Positions 1 through 6,983 of a stretch of DNA of 8,571 bases are shown here, piece by piece. The position numbers were made by a program, and so were the translations under genes. The DNA is taken from NCBI GenBank assembly GCA_023390955.1, contig JAEWBW010000603.1, forward strand, positions 1-8,571. Direction: 5' to 3'. The notes under the pieces are model-generated. The model did no database searches and was not told where the DNA came from. It worked only from the letters and a program-made list of their open reading frames with translations. The stretch comes from Pseudomonadota bacterium (GTDB lineage: Bacteria; Pseudomonadota; Alphaproteobacteria; Rhizobiales; Xanthobacteraceae). The stretch's first letter is position 1; every line of letters starts with the position of its first letter.

Positions 1-61
1 ATCTTCAAACGCCCCCCTTAAGTTGCACCTATCAGGCGGGACACAAGTTTCGTCGAATAAG

Positions 62-78
62 TGTCGATAAAAACGACA
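62..78. promoter_or_regulatory. Short palindrome upstream of ldtR (possible operator)
   Basis: TGTCG at 62-66 and CGACA at 74-78 form a perfect 5-base inverted repeat around an A-rich 7-base spacer (ATAAAAA). It lies 14 bases before the ldtR start codon. MarR-family regulators commonly bind palindromes in their own promoters, so autoregulation by LdtR is possible. Five-base arms are short enough to occur by chance, and I could not place a convincing -35/-10 pair here. This is an inference. Confidence 0.25.
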
Positions 79-92
79 ACAGGGGAAGTGTC

Positions 93-611
93 ATGATGAA
101 AGCCGTCGCAACTGCGGCAGATACCGCGGAGCGCGTTTCCGGCCAGCAGGGTTCGGTGCAGTCGCTCTATCTGGAAGCGTTGACTCTGGTGGAGCGGCTG
201 CATCGCCGGCTCCTCGACGTCATCAAGGATGAATTCGATCGCCGCGGCCGCGCTGATATCAATTCGGTGCAGGCGCTCTTGCTCTACAGCATCGGCGACA
301 AGGAGCTGACCGCTGGCGAGCTGCGCACGCGTGGCTACTATCTCGGCTCCAACGTCTCCTACAATCTGAAGAAGCTCGTCGAGCTCGGCTTCCTCGATCA
401 TCAGCGCTCGCGCGTTGACCGTCGTTCGGTGCGCATCCGCCTGACCCCGCAGGGCCAGGAAGTCCGCCGCATCGTCGACAGCCTCTACCAGAAGCACGTC
501 AAGACGGTGGAGCAGGTCGGCGGCATCTCGGGCGAGGAATTCTCGACCCTGAACAAGTCTCTGCATCGCCTCGAGCGGTTCTGGACCGACCAGATCCTGT
601 ACCGTCTCTGA
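93..611 (+). CDS. ldtR: MarR-family transcriptional regulator, LdtR type
   Basis: This 172-residue DNA-binding regulator has the layout of a winged-helix MarR protein. An N-terminal dimerisation helix (about 20-50) is followed by a helix-turn-helix, with a recognition helix at about 85-100 (GSNVSYNLKKLVELGF). A basic wing follows at 101-117 (RSRVDRRSVRIRLT), then C-terminal dimerisation helices (about 120-170). The sequence agrees with LdtR of Liberibacter and Sinorhizobium, which is known to activate an L,D-transpeptidase-like gene and to affect osmotic tolerance and the cell envelope. ATG codons at 93 and 96 are both possible. AGGGGAAG at 81-88 lies 4 or 7 bases upstream, so the second may be the true start. 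A strong terminator follows, so the gene is probably monocistronic. No ldtP-like target gene is visible in the window. Confidence 0.9.
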   Translation: MMKAVATAADTAERVSGQQGSVQSLYLEALTLVERLHRRLLDVIKDEFDRRGRADINSVQALLLYSIGDKELTAGELRTRGYYLGSNVSYNLKKLVELGFLDHQRSRVDRRSVRIRLTPQGQEVRRIVDSLYQKHVKTVEQVGGISGEEFSTLNKSLHRLERFWTDQILYRL

Positions 612-693
612 TCGATCAAGAAGGGATCAAGGCCAAGCCGGCCCCAAAACAAGACCGGCGAGCCGTCCCAAACGTGCCCAAACTTCCCCAAGC

Positions 694-731
694 GCGTCGG
701 CCCGGGTTTTCGCCCGGACCGGCGCCTTTTT
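694..731 (+). terminator. Rho-independent terminator of ldtR
   Basis: The left arm at 694-706 and right arm at 713-725 form a 13-pair GC-rich stem, with one G-U wobble and one C-A mismatch, around the loop TTTTCG (707-712). A run of five T residues follows at 727-731. It lies 83 bases after the ldtR stop codon and should separate ldtR from the small genes downstream. Confidence 0.85.
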
Positions 732-780
732 GCGTTTTGGGGCTGATTTTGTTGCGAGTGCGAAAAAATCGGGGGAACCG

Positions 781-805
781 GGAACTTCAGCGCTTCGAAC
801 GGCTT
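781..805 (+). promoter_or_regulatory. Possible EcfG/RpoE2-type general-stress promoter
   Basis: GGAAC at 781-785 is followed after exactly 18 bases by TT at 804-805, which fits the GGAAC-N18/19-TT pattern described for the alphaproteobacterial general-stress sigma factor EcfG (RpoE2). The -10 element reads GCTT rather than the ideal CGTT. A transcript starting near 812 would give a leader of about 20 bases with GGGAG (820-824) placed just before the ATG at 833, so the geometry is sensible. It also lies downstream of the ldtR terminator, where a new promoter is expected. The sigma-factor assignment is an inference from a short motif. Confidence 0.4.
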
Positions 806-832
806 ATTCCTCCCAAATCGGGAGACCCGTCT

Positions 833-1063
833 ATGCTGGTCGAGCGCGGACTGCAGGTGATGAACGTCGAGATTGTGAGCGAGGCCTATGCCATCGCGGC
901 CAACTATCTCAGGCGGTCAGGCGCGCTGCCCGACACGCTCGCCACCGACGACAGGCTCCTGAAGATCGTCGTGAAGAGTTTCCAGCACGGCGAATCCAAC
1001 AAGATCAGGCTGGCGAACAGGGCGATCGCCAAATTCGAGGCCCAGGCCAAGGCACTTGTCTGA
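833..1063 (+). CDS. Small uncharacterised protein, 76 residues
   Basis: I do not recognise this family. The protein starts MLVERGLQVMNVEIVSEAYA and looks soluble and mostly helical, with no signal peptide, no membrane segment and no cysteines. A helix of about residues 12-28 is followed by a proline-containing turn (SGALPDTLATDD, 29-40), then a basic amphipathic C-terminal half. The frame is open from 674, but the upstream part is translated terminator and leader sequence. GGGAG at 820-824 lies 8 bases before the ATG at 833 and supports that start. A second in-frame ATG at 860 is less well supported. The possible EcfG-type promoter just upstream suggests stress induction. The gene at 1155 follows after 91 bases and may be co-transcribed. 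Confidence 0.8.
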   Translation: MLVERGLQVMNVEIVSEAYAIAANYLRRSGALPDTLATDDRLLKIVVKSFQHGESNKIRLANRAIAKFEAQAKALV

Positions 1064-1154
1064 CAAGGCGTTTGCCTGATTCCGCTGCCTGACCGTCCGC
1101 CTGACTTGCCGACCCCATCAGATCCCCCAGAAACAGACCAAAACAGAGGATGCT

Positions 1155-1376
1155 ATGGAAGCCGCCATTGACCGCATCATGCACACCTATGACCTCCTGG
1201 CGAACCGCACGGCGGCCGCGAGCGAGGAGGCGAGGGAGAAGGTGACCAACTACCTCACCACCCTGATGGAAGCGGGCGAGAAGGATACCCACCGGCTGAC
1301 GGTCTGCGGCCTGACCTATCTGCGCCAGCTCGACGGCACCGTGGACCCGGTCAAGGCGGGGTATACGGGGCTCTAA
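1155..1376 (+). CDS. Small uncharacterised protein, 73 residues
   Basis: I do not recognise this family. The sequence (MEAAIDRIMHTYDLLANRTA onward) is charged and predicted helical over about residues 1-60, ending in a looser tail (LDGTVDPVKAGYTGL). It has one cysteine (C51) and no signal or membrane segment. AGAGGA at 1145-1150 lies 4 bases before the ATG, giving a usable but close ribosome binding site. An alternative ATG sits at residue 9. Codon use is GC-rich like that of the neighbours, which supports a native coding gene. It lies 91 bases after the 76-residue gene, with no terminator that I can defend between them, so the two probably share a transcript. Nothing in the sequence gives a biochemical function. 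Confidence 0.8.
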   Translation: MEAAIDRIMHTYDLLANRTAAASEEAREKVTNYLTTLMEAGEKDTHRLTVCGLTYLRQLDGTVDPVKAGYTGL

Positions 1377-1410
1377 GCCCGACTTTCGGCCGGCCGGATC
1401 GGCCGTTCCT
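1368..1410 (+). terminator. Tandem hairpins, possible weak terminator
   Basis: GGGCT (1368-1372) and AGCCC (1376-1380) form a small hairpin holding the stop codon of the 73-residue gene. A second hairpin pairs CGGCCG (1387-1392) with CGGCCG (1400-1405) and is followed by TTCCT. The stems are short and the T-run is poor, so termination here is only a possibility. Its place between the small genes and the glyA leader is where a terminator would be expected. Confidence 0.35.
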
Positions 1411-1657
1411 CAGGCTGGTCCGCCATAATCATTAACGAATTCCGGGCGTCGATCCCCTTCGGCGCCCGCATTCGTATGCGCCGGCCTCAGGGGCTGAAAT
1501 CCCCCAATCCCCACCATATCTTGCACAATTGCTGCCCCGCACCCGCAAATGCTTGGCCGGGGCGGGGGGATGTGATAGATCGCGCCTGCTTCCGAACGCC
1601 ACACAAGTCCGACCGTAGCCCCACCTCAAAGGCTGCGGCGGTGGAGATATTCGCAAG
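1377..1657 (+). other. Gene-free leader upstream of glyA
   Basis: This 281-base stretch holds no coding region I believe and no riboswitch class I recognise. It contains a possible hairpin pairing GCCCCG (1534-1539) with CGGGGC (1558-1563), then a G-rich run at 1559-1569. A poor sigma-70-like pair, CTTGGC at 1552-1557 and GATAGA at 1574-1579 (16-base spacer), is preceded by TG in an extended -10 position. CCACC (1621-1625) could pair with GGTGG (1640-1644), which overlaps the glyA ribosome binding site GGAG (1643-1646). The operon promoter must lie here unless transcription reads through from upstream. Confidence 0.4.
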
Positions 1658-2956
<1,299 letters not shown>

Positions 2957-2971
2957 GGCTGGATCAAGCGG

Positions 2972-3454
2972 ATGCGCTGTCCGAACTGCAACAGTCTCGA
3001 TACGCAGGTCAAGGACTCGCGTCCGACCGAAGACTCGGCCGTGATCCGCAGGCGGCGCGTATGCGTCGCCTGCAATTTCCGCTTCACCACCTTCGAGCGC
3101 GTGCAGTTGCGCGAGCTCACGGTGATCAAGCGCAACGGGCGTCGTGTGCCGTTCGACCGCGACAAGCTGATGCGCTCGGTATCGATCTCGCTGCGCAAGC
3201 GGCAGGTCGAGCCGGAGCGGGTGGAGAAGATGGTCTCCACCATCGTGCGCGAGCTCGAGACCGGGGGCGAGGCCGAAATCTCCTCCGAGGTGATCGGCGA
3301 GACCGTGATGGAGCATCTGCGCACGCTCGACGACGTCGCCTATGTGCGCTTCGCCTCCGTCTACCGCAATTTCCGCGAGGCCAAGGATTTTGCCGAGGTG
3401 CTCGGCGAACTCTCCGGTGAGGAGGAAGCGCGGCTCGCCGCGATCCGCAAATGA
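2972..3454 (+). CDS. nrdR: Transcriptional repressor of ribonucleotide reductase
   Basis: NrdR is a cytosolic Zn-ribbon and ATP-cone repressor that senses ATP/dATP and shuts down ribonucleotide reductase genes by binding paired NrdR boxes. The 160 residues match the family. The zinc ribbon is given by CPNC (C3, C6) and CVAC (C31, C34), with the basic stretch IRRRRV between them and FTTFERV after it. The ATP-cone spans about 49-139, beginning LTVIKRNGRRVPFDRDKL and including DVAYVRFASVYRNF. The start gives the canonical MRCPNC N-terminus. It lies 15 bases after glyA, and its stop overlaps the ribD start in ATGA, so translation is probably coupled. The nrdR-ribD linkage is conserved across proteobacteria. 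I saw no NrdR box pair in the window, so its targets lie elsewhere. Confidence 0.97.
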   Translation: MRCPNCNSLDTQVKDSRPTEDSAVIRRRRVCVACNFRFTTFERVQLRELTVIKRNGRRVPFDRDKLMRSVSISLRKRQVEPERVEKMVSTIVRELETGGEAEISSEVIGETVMEHLRTLDDVAYVRFASVYRNFREAKDFAEVLGELSGEEEARLAAIRK

Positions 3455-4599
3455 TCTTCCGCATTCTGGAAGACCAGTTCGCGCAGAAAATCCGCGAGTC
3501 CAAGGAAGCTGATCGCCGCTTCATGCAGCTGGCGCTGGCACTCGGCCGCCGCGGGCAGGGGCGGACATGGCCCAACCCGGCCGTCGGCGCCGTCGTCGTC
3601 AAGGACGGCGTCATCGTCGGACGCGGCTGGACGCAGCCGGGCGGGCGTCCGCATGCCGAGCCCGAGGCCTTGCGACGTGCCGGTGAGGCCGCGCGCGGGG
3701 CAACGCTCTACGTCACGCTCGAGCCCTGCTCGCATTTCGGCAAATCGCCGCCCTGCGCCGACGCGGTGATCGCGGCCGGCATCAAGCGCGTCGTCGCCGC
3801 GATCGAGGATCCCAATCCGGAGGTCGCGGGACAGGGACATGGGCGTCTGCGCGCCGCGGGCATCACCGTCGATGTCGGCCTCTGCGCGACGGAGGCCGCG
3901 TTCGACCATGCCGGTCATTTCCGCCGCATCCGCGACAAGCGTCCGCATGTGATCCTCAAGCTTGCAGTCTCGCCGGACGGCAAGATCGGAGCTGCCGGAG
4001 GCAAGCCGGTCGCCATCACCGGCGAGGCGGTACGCGACCGCGTGCATCTTCTGCGCGCGCAAAGCGATGCCATCCTGGTCGGCATCGGCACGGTGCTGGC
4101 GGACGATCCGCTGCTGACCTGCCGCTTGCCGGGGATGGAAGCGCGCTCGCCGGTGCGGATCGTGCTCGACCAGAATTTGCGGACGCCGGCCGCGAGCAAG
4201 CTGGTGCATTCCGCGCGCGAAACGCCGCTCTGGGTGATCGCGTCCGAGCTCGCGGAAGCCGCCAGCGCAACACGCCTGGGTGCAGCGGGAGCGCAGGTTT
4301 TGCGCCTGCCGCCAAGCAGTGGGCCCGGGCTCGATTTGCCTTCCGTGCTGCACGCGCTGGCCGAGAAGGGCATCACCCGGTTGATGGTCGAGGGCGGCAG
4401 CCGCGTGGCGTCGTCCTTCGTTGCGGCTGGTCTCGTCGACGAGATCTGGCTGTTCCGCGGGGCGGAAGCGATCGGCGAGGGCGGCGTCGATGCGCTCGAT
4501 GCATTGCCGCTGTCGGAAATCACGCAGTCGCAGGCCTACAAGGTTCATGCTAGCGAGACATTCGGCCACGATACTCTCACCATCTACGAGCGCGCCTAA
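3451..4599 (+). CDS. ribD: Bifunctional pyrimidine deaminase/reductase of riboflavin synthesis
   Basis: RibD catalyses two riboflavin steps: deamination of the diaminopyrimidinone made from GTP, then NADPH-dependent reduction of the ribosyl side chain. The 382 residues carry both domains. The N-terminal zinc deaminase (about 24-145) has PHAEPEAL with H68 and catalytic E70, and the zinc cysteines C93 and C102 in PCSHFGKSPPC. The C-terminal reductase (about 163-380) has LKLAVSPDGKI, GIGTVLADDPLLTCR (211-225) and LMVEGGSRVASSF. The ATG at 3451 overlaps the nrdR stop. The first 24 residues precede the usual deaminase start and there is no clear ribosome binding site, so M25 (3523) is an alternative. 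I prefer 3451 because coupled ATGA overlaps are common. ribE follows after one base. Confidence 0.96.
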   Translation: MIFRILEDQFAQKIRESKEADRRFMQLALALGRRGQGRTWPNPAVGAVVVKDGVIVGRGWTQPGGRPHAEPEALRRAGEAARGATLYVTLEPCSHFGKSPPCADAVIAAGIKRVVAAIEDPNPEVAGQGHGRLRAAGITVDVGLCATEAAFDHAGHFRRIRDKRPHVILKLAVSPDGKIGAAGGKPVAITGEAVRDRVHLLRAQSDAILVGIGTVLADDPLLTCRLPGMEARSPVRIVLDQNLRTPAASKLVHSARETPLWVIASELAEAASATRLGAAGAQVLRLPPSSGPGLDLPSVLHALAEKGITRLMVEGGSRVASSFVAAGLVDEIWLFRGAEAIGEGGVDALDALPLSEITQSQAYKVHASETFGHDTLTIYERA

Positions 4600-4600
4600 C

Positions 4601-5209
4601 ATGTTTACTGGCATTGTCACCGATATCGGCGAGATCGTCGGCTTCACGCCGACCGCGCAGGGCCAGCTGCACCGGCTGCGCATCGCCTGCCGCTATGACC
4701 AGACCACGATCGCCGACGGCGCTTCGATCGCCTGCAACGGCGTCTGCCTCACGGTGGTCGCTTCCGGCGTCCAGGGCGACAGGACGTGGTTCGACGTCGA
4801 TGCCGCGGCCGAAACGCTGGCGCTGACGACGGCCAAGCACTGGAAGCTGGGGACCAAGCTCAATCTCGAGCGCGCGCTCAAGATCGGCGACGAACTCGGC
4901 GGCCACATCGTCGCGGGCCACGCCGACGGCATCGCAAAGCTCGTCAGCCGCGAGGACCTGCCCGACATGGCCCGCTTCGAGCTCTCCACCACGCGGGAGC
5001 TGGCGCGGTTCATCGCGACCAAGGGCTCGATTACGCTCGATGGCGTCTCGCTGACGGTCAATACCGTCAAGGACGTGACCTTTTCGGTGCTGATCATTCC
5101 GCACACGCTCAGTGTGACCACCATCGGCGCCTGGAAGGCCGGCGACGAGGTTAATATCGAGGTCGATCTGATGGCCCGCTATGCGGCGCGGCTGACCGAA
5201 ATGAAATAG
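4601..5209 (+). CDS. ribE: Riboflavin synthase, alpha subunit
   Basis: This enzyme dismutates two molecules of 6,7-dimethyl-8-ribityllumazine to riboflavin and the pyrimidine product that RibH reuses. The 202 residues form two lumazine-binding barrel repeats. The N-terminal repeat (about 1-97) begins with the hallmark MFTGIVTDIGEI and holds NGVCLTV (46-52, with C48). The C-terminal repeat (about 98-195) begins with GGHIVAGHADG and holds KGSITLDGVSLTV (141-153) and IPHTLSVTT. The start at 4601 is fixed by the conserved MFTGIV. The frame is open further upstream, but that part overlaps ribD. The gene sits one base after the ribD stop, implying coupled translation. It is named ribC in some E. 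coli literature. The substrate-supplying ribH lies downstream, beyond the COQ7-like gene. Confidence 0.96.
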   Translation: MFTGIVTDIGEIVGFTPTAQGQLHRLRIACRYDQTTIADGASIACNGVCLTVVASGVQGDRTWFDVDAAAETLALTTAKHWKLGTKLNLERALKIGDELGGHIVAGHADGIAKLVSREDLPDMARFELSTTRELARFIATKGSITLDGVSLTVNTVKDVTFSVLIIPHTLSVTTIGAWKAGDEVNIEVDLMARYAARLTEMK

Positions 5210-5222
5210 GGCGCGAGCCCGT

Positions 5223-5849
5223 ATGGAGGCGATGGTGTCGACGGCTCCAGAGCGCTCCGAACATCCACGACCCACCGTGCGCGACGCCCTGACGATTGCA
5301 CGCATCGTGCGGGTGAACCACGCTGGCGAGTTTGGCGCGATCAGGATTTATTCGGCGCAGCTCTGGATGGCCCGGCGTTTCGTTCCGGATTGTTGTCCGG
5401 CCTTGTCGGGCATGCTGCAAGACGAGCGTAACCATTGCGCGATTTTTCGTGCGACGATGCCACCGCGCAATTCGCGGCCGTGCCGGATCATGCAATTATG
5501 GAGCTTGGGCGGCTGGGCGCTAGGGTTCCTGACCGCGTGCCTGGGTCGCAACGGGATATGGGCATGCACGGCGGCCGTCGAGGCTGCGGTTCACCGCCAT
5601 CTCGACGATCAGCTTCATTTCCTCGCGGCACGCGATCCAGAGCTATATCGAGTGATCCTGTCGATCAGGGCGGAGGAGCTCGCGCATCTCAGGCATGCCG
5701 AGGATTGTCTGCAGGAGAAACGGGCGGGTTTGCGCCTGCTGCGTGATGTGATTTCGGTTCTGACCGACATGCTGATCTGGCTGTCGACATGGGGGAATTC
5801 AACGCGTATGGCCCGTGCATTGAAAGCGGCCGAAACAGGCTCCATCTGA
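5223..5849 (+). CDS. COQ7-like demethoxyubiquinone hydroxylase family di-iron protein
   Basis: This 208-residue protein matches the COQ7 family, membrane-associated di-iron monooxygenases that hydroxylate demethoxyubiquinone in ubiquinone synthesis. All six expected iron ligands are visible: E36 in RVNHAGEFGA, E68 and H71 in DERNH, E120 in ACTAAVEAAV, and E152 and H155 in AEELAH. Hydrophobic stretches at about 92-117 and 173-190 suit interfacial membrane binding. Seven cysteines, including a C57-C58 pair, are more than I expect for the family. It lies 13 bases after ribE and is probably co-transcribed, although the gene does not normally belong to this cluster. Codons TTA (L92), CTA (L100) and ATA (I112) are rare among its neighbours and hint at separate ancestry. 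The start is uncertain: GGAGG (5225-5229) lies inside this ORF and would suit a GTG start at 5235. The exact substrate is inferred from the family. Confidence 0.85.
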   Translation: MEAMVSTAPERSEHPRPTVRDALTIARIVRVNHAGEFGAIRIYSAQLWMARRFVPDCCPALSGMLQDERNHCAIFRATMPPRNSRPCRIMQLWSLGGWALGFLTACLGRNGIWACTAAVEAAVHRHLDDQLHFLAARDPELYRVILSIRAEELAHLRHAEDCLQEKRAGLRLLRDVISVLTDMLIWLSTWGNSTRMARALKAAETGSI

Positions 5850-5970
5850 GGACTTCGCCTGCCAGTTTTGCCTGACTTCCTTCTTGGAATTGACGGTTCG
5901 GGCGACTACAAAGACCCCAATTTCCGGCTGCCGCTGCTGCGACTGTCGACAACTTCAAACGGATCGAAGA
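5850..5970 (+). promoter_or_regulatory. Spacer before ribH with a weak promoter-like pair
   Basis: This 121-base gap is the widest within the riboflavin genes. It contains CTTGGA (5883-5888) and TACAAA (5907-5912) with an 18-base spacer, a poor match to an alphaproteobacterial sigma-70 promoter. TTGACG at 5890-5895 has no -10 at a proper distance. I find no FMN riboswitch signature and no T-tailed terminator. The gap may have appeared when the COQ7-like gene entered between ribE and ribH, but that is an inference. Confidence 0.2.
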
Positions 5971-6462
5971 ATGGCTGACGCACGGCGTGCACCCCTGAAG
6001 GACCAGACCGACATTTCCGGCGCACGCGCGCTGATTGTCGAGGCGCGCTTCTATGACGACCTCCAGGATGCGCTGCTCGACGGTGCGGTCGCCGAGCTGA
6101 AGGCGGCGGGCCTCACCCACGACGTGATCACGGTTCCCGGCGCGCTGGAAATTCCGGCTGCGGTCGCCATCGCGGTCGATGCGGCCGCGACCAACGGCAA
6201 GCCCTATGATGCCGTGATCGCGCTTGGCTGCGTCATTCGCGGCGACACCATCCATTTCGAGATCGTGTCTCAGGAATCCTCGCGCGCGCTGATGGATCTC
6301 GCCGTGGCGCGCAAGCTGCCGCTCGGCAACGGCATCCTCACCGTCAACAACGAGGACCAGGCCTGGGCACGGGCGCGCGCCAGTGATCTCAACAAGGGTG
6401 GCGACGCGGCGCGTGCTGCGCTGGCGATGCTGCGCATCAAACGCCGCCTGGCGCGGGCTTGA
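5971..6462 (+). CDS. ribH: 6,7-dimethyl-8-ribityllumazine synthase, RibH1 type
   Basis: RibH condenses the RibD-pathway pyrimidine with 3,4-dihydroxy-2-butanone 4-phosphate to give the lumazine that RibE converts to riboflavin. The 163 residues match the family. Motifs are IVEARFYDD (22-30, substrate-ring residue F27), VPGALEIP (55-62), RGDTIHFE (90-97, catalytic H95), phosphate-binding R133 in QAWAR, and NKGGDAARAAL (141-151). The segment LIVEARFYDDLQDALLDGA agrees closely with Brucella RibH1, the pentameric rib-operon enzyme, rather than RibH2. The ATG at 5971 gives a normal N-terminus. The frame is open upstream to 5884, but that part looks non-coding. The ribosome binding site is weak (GGATCGAAGA). 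nusB starts 2 bases after the stop. Confidence 0.96.
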   Translation: MADARRAPLKDQTDISGARALIVEARFYDDLQDALLDGAVAELKAAGLTHDVITVPGALEIPAAVAIAVDAAATNGKPYDAVIALGCVIRGDTIHFEIVSQESSRALMDLAVARKLPLGNGILTVNNEDQAWARARASDLNKGGDAARAALAMLRIKRRLARA

Positions 6463-6464
6463 TC

Positions 6465-6959
6465 ATGGCCGACACCAACAAGAAGCCGGGCGCGACCGAC
6501 AAGAAGGCGAACCGCCGCGGTGCCGCGCGTCTTGCCGCGGTGCAGGCGCTCTACCAGATGGACATTGCAGGCGCCGGCATCAACGACATCTTTGCCGAGT
6601 TCGAGAGCCACTGGCTCGGCAATGAGGTCGAGGGCGACACCTATTTGCCGGCCGAAGCGGCCTTCTTCCGTGACGTCGTCTCCGGCGTGGTGCGCGACCA
6701 GAAGAAGCTCGATCCGCTGATCGACGACGCGCTGTCCAAGGGCTGGCCGCTGAAGCGCATCGAGGCGATCCTGCGCGCGGTGCTGCGCGCCGGTGCCTAC
6801 GAACTGCAGCATCGCAAGGACGTGCCCGGCCGCGTCGTCGTCTCCGAATATGTCGACGTCGCCAACGCCTTCGTCGACCGCGAGGAGACCGGCATGGTCA
6901 ACGCGGTGCTCGACCAGATCGGCCGCCACTTTCGCGGTGACGAATTCGGGCGGGGGTAG
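6465..6959 (+). CDS. nusB: Transcription antitermination factor NusB
   Basis: NusB pairs with NusE (ribosomal protein S10) on boxA RNA to prevent early termination, mainly on rRNA operons. The 164 residues are within the usual range, with a lysine-rich N-terminal tail of about 16 residues. The all-helical domain shows NRRGAARLAAVQALYQMD (17-33), the RNA-binding arginine-rich helix, then AILRAVLRAGAYEL (101-114) and VVVSEYVDVANAF...ETGMVNAVLD (125-150). The ATG at 6465 lies 2 bases after the ribH stop. A TTG at 6459 overlapping that stop is a less likely start. The ribH-nusB-thiL order is conserved widely in proteobacteria. The 181-base gap to thiL is filled mostly by a palindromic repeat. Confidence 0.95.
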   Translation: MADTNKKPGATDKKANRRGAARLAAVQALYQMDIAGAGINDIFAEFESHWLGNEVEGDTYLPAEAAFFRDVVSGVVRDQKKLDPLIDDALSKGWPLKRIEAILRAVLRAGAYELQHRKDVPGRVVVSEYVDVANAFVDREETGMVNAVLDQIGRHFRGDEFGRG

Positions 6960-6983
6960 GCGAGCCGATGACCTTCGCCGTAG

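Noticed and set aside
674..832. N-terminal extension of the 76-residue protein starting at 674
   Set aside because: The extension translates the ldtR terminator stem and the presumed promoter. The ribosome binding site at 820-824 points to the ATG at 833.
1570..1575. ATG-TGA start-stop element after a G-rich run in the glyA leader
   Set aside because: A six-base coincidence in GC-rich DNA. Nothing else supports a regulatory start-stop here.
4421..4600. Longer ribE beginning inside ribD
   Set aside because: The conserved riboflavin synthase N-terminus MFTGIV begins exactly at 4601. The upstream part is ribD in another frame.
3361..4683. A 440-codon open frame on the minus strand across ribD
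   Set aside because: It lies antisense to ribD, whose motifs are unmistakable. Composition and lack of domains mark it as a shadow.
5890..5912. TTGACG/TACAAA as a sigma-70 promoter
   Set aside because: The spacer is only 11 bases, too short. The alternative CTTGGA pairing is kept only as a weak possibility.
5884..5970. Longer ribH starting at TTG 5884
   Set aside because: The extra 29 residues do not resemble lumazine synthase, and the ATG at 5971 gives the normal family length.
5850..5970. FMN riboswitch before ribH
   Set aside because: None of the conserved FMN-aptamer core (such as the GGGCAGGGTGAAATTCCC-like stretch) is present.
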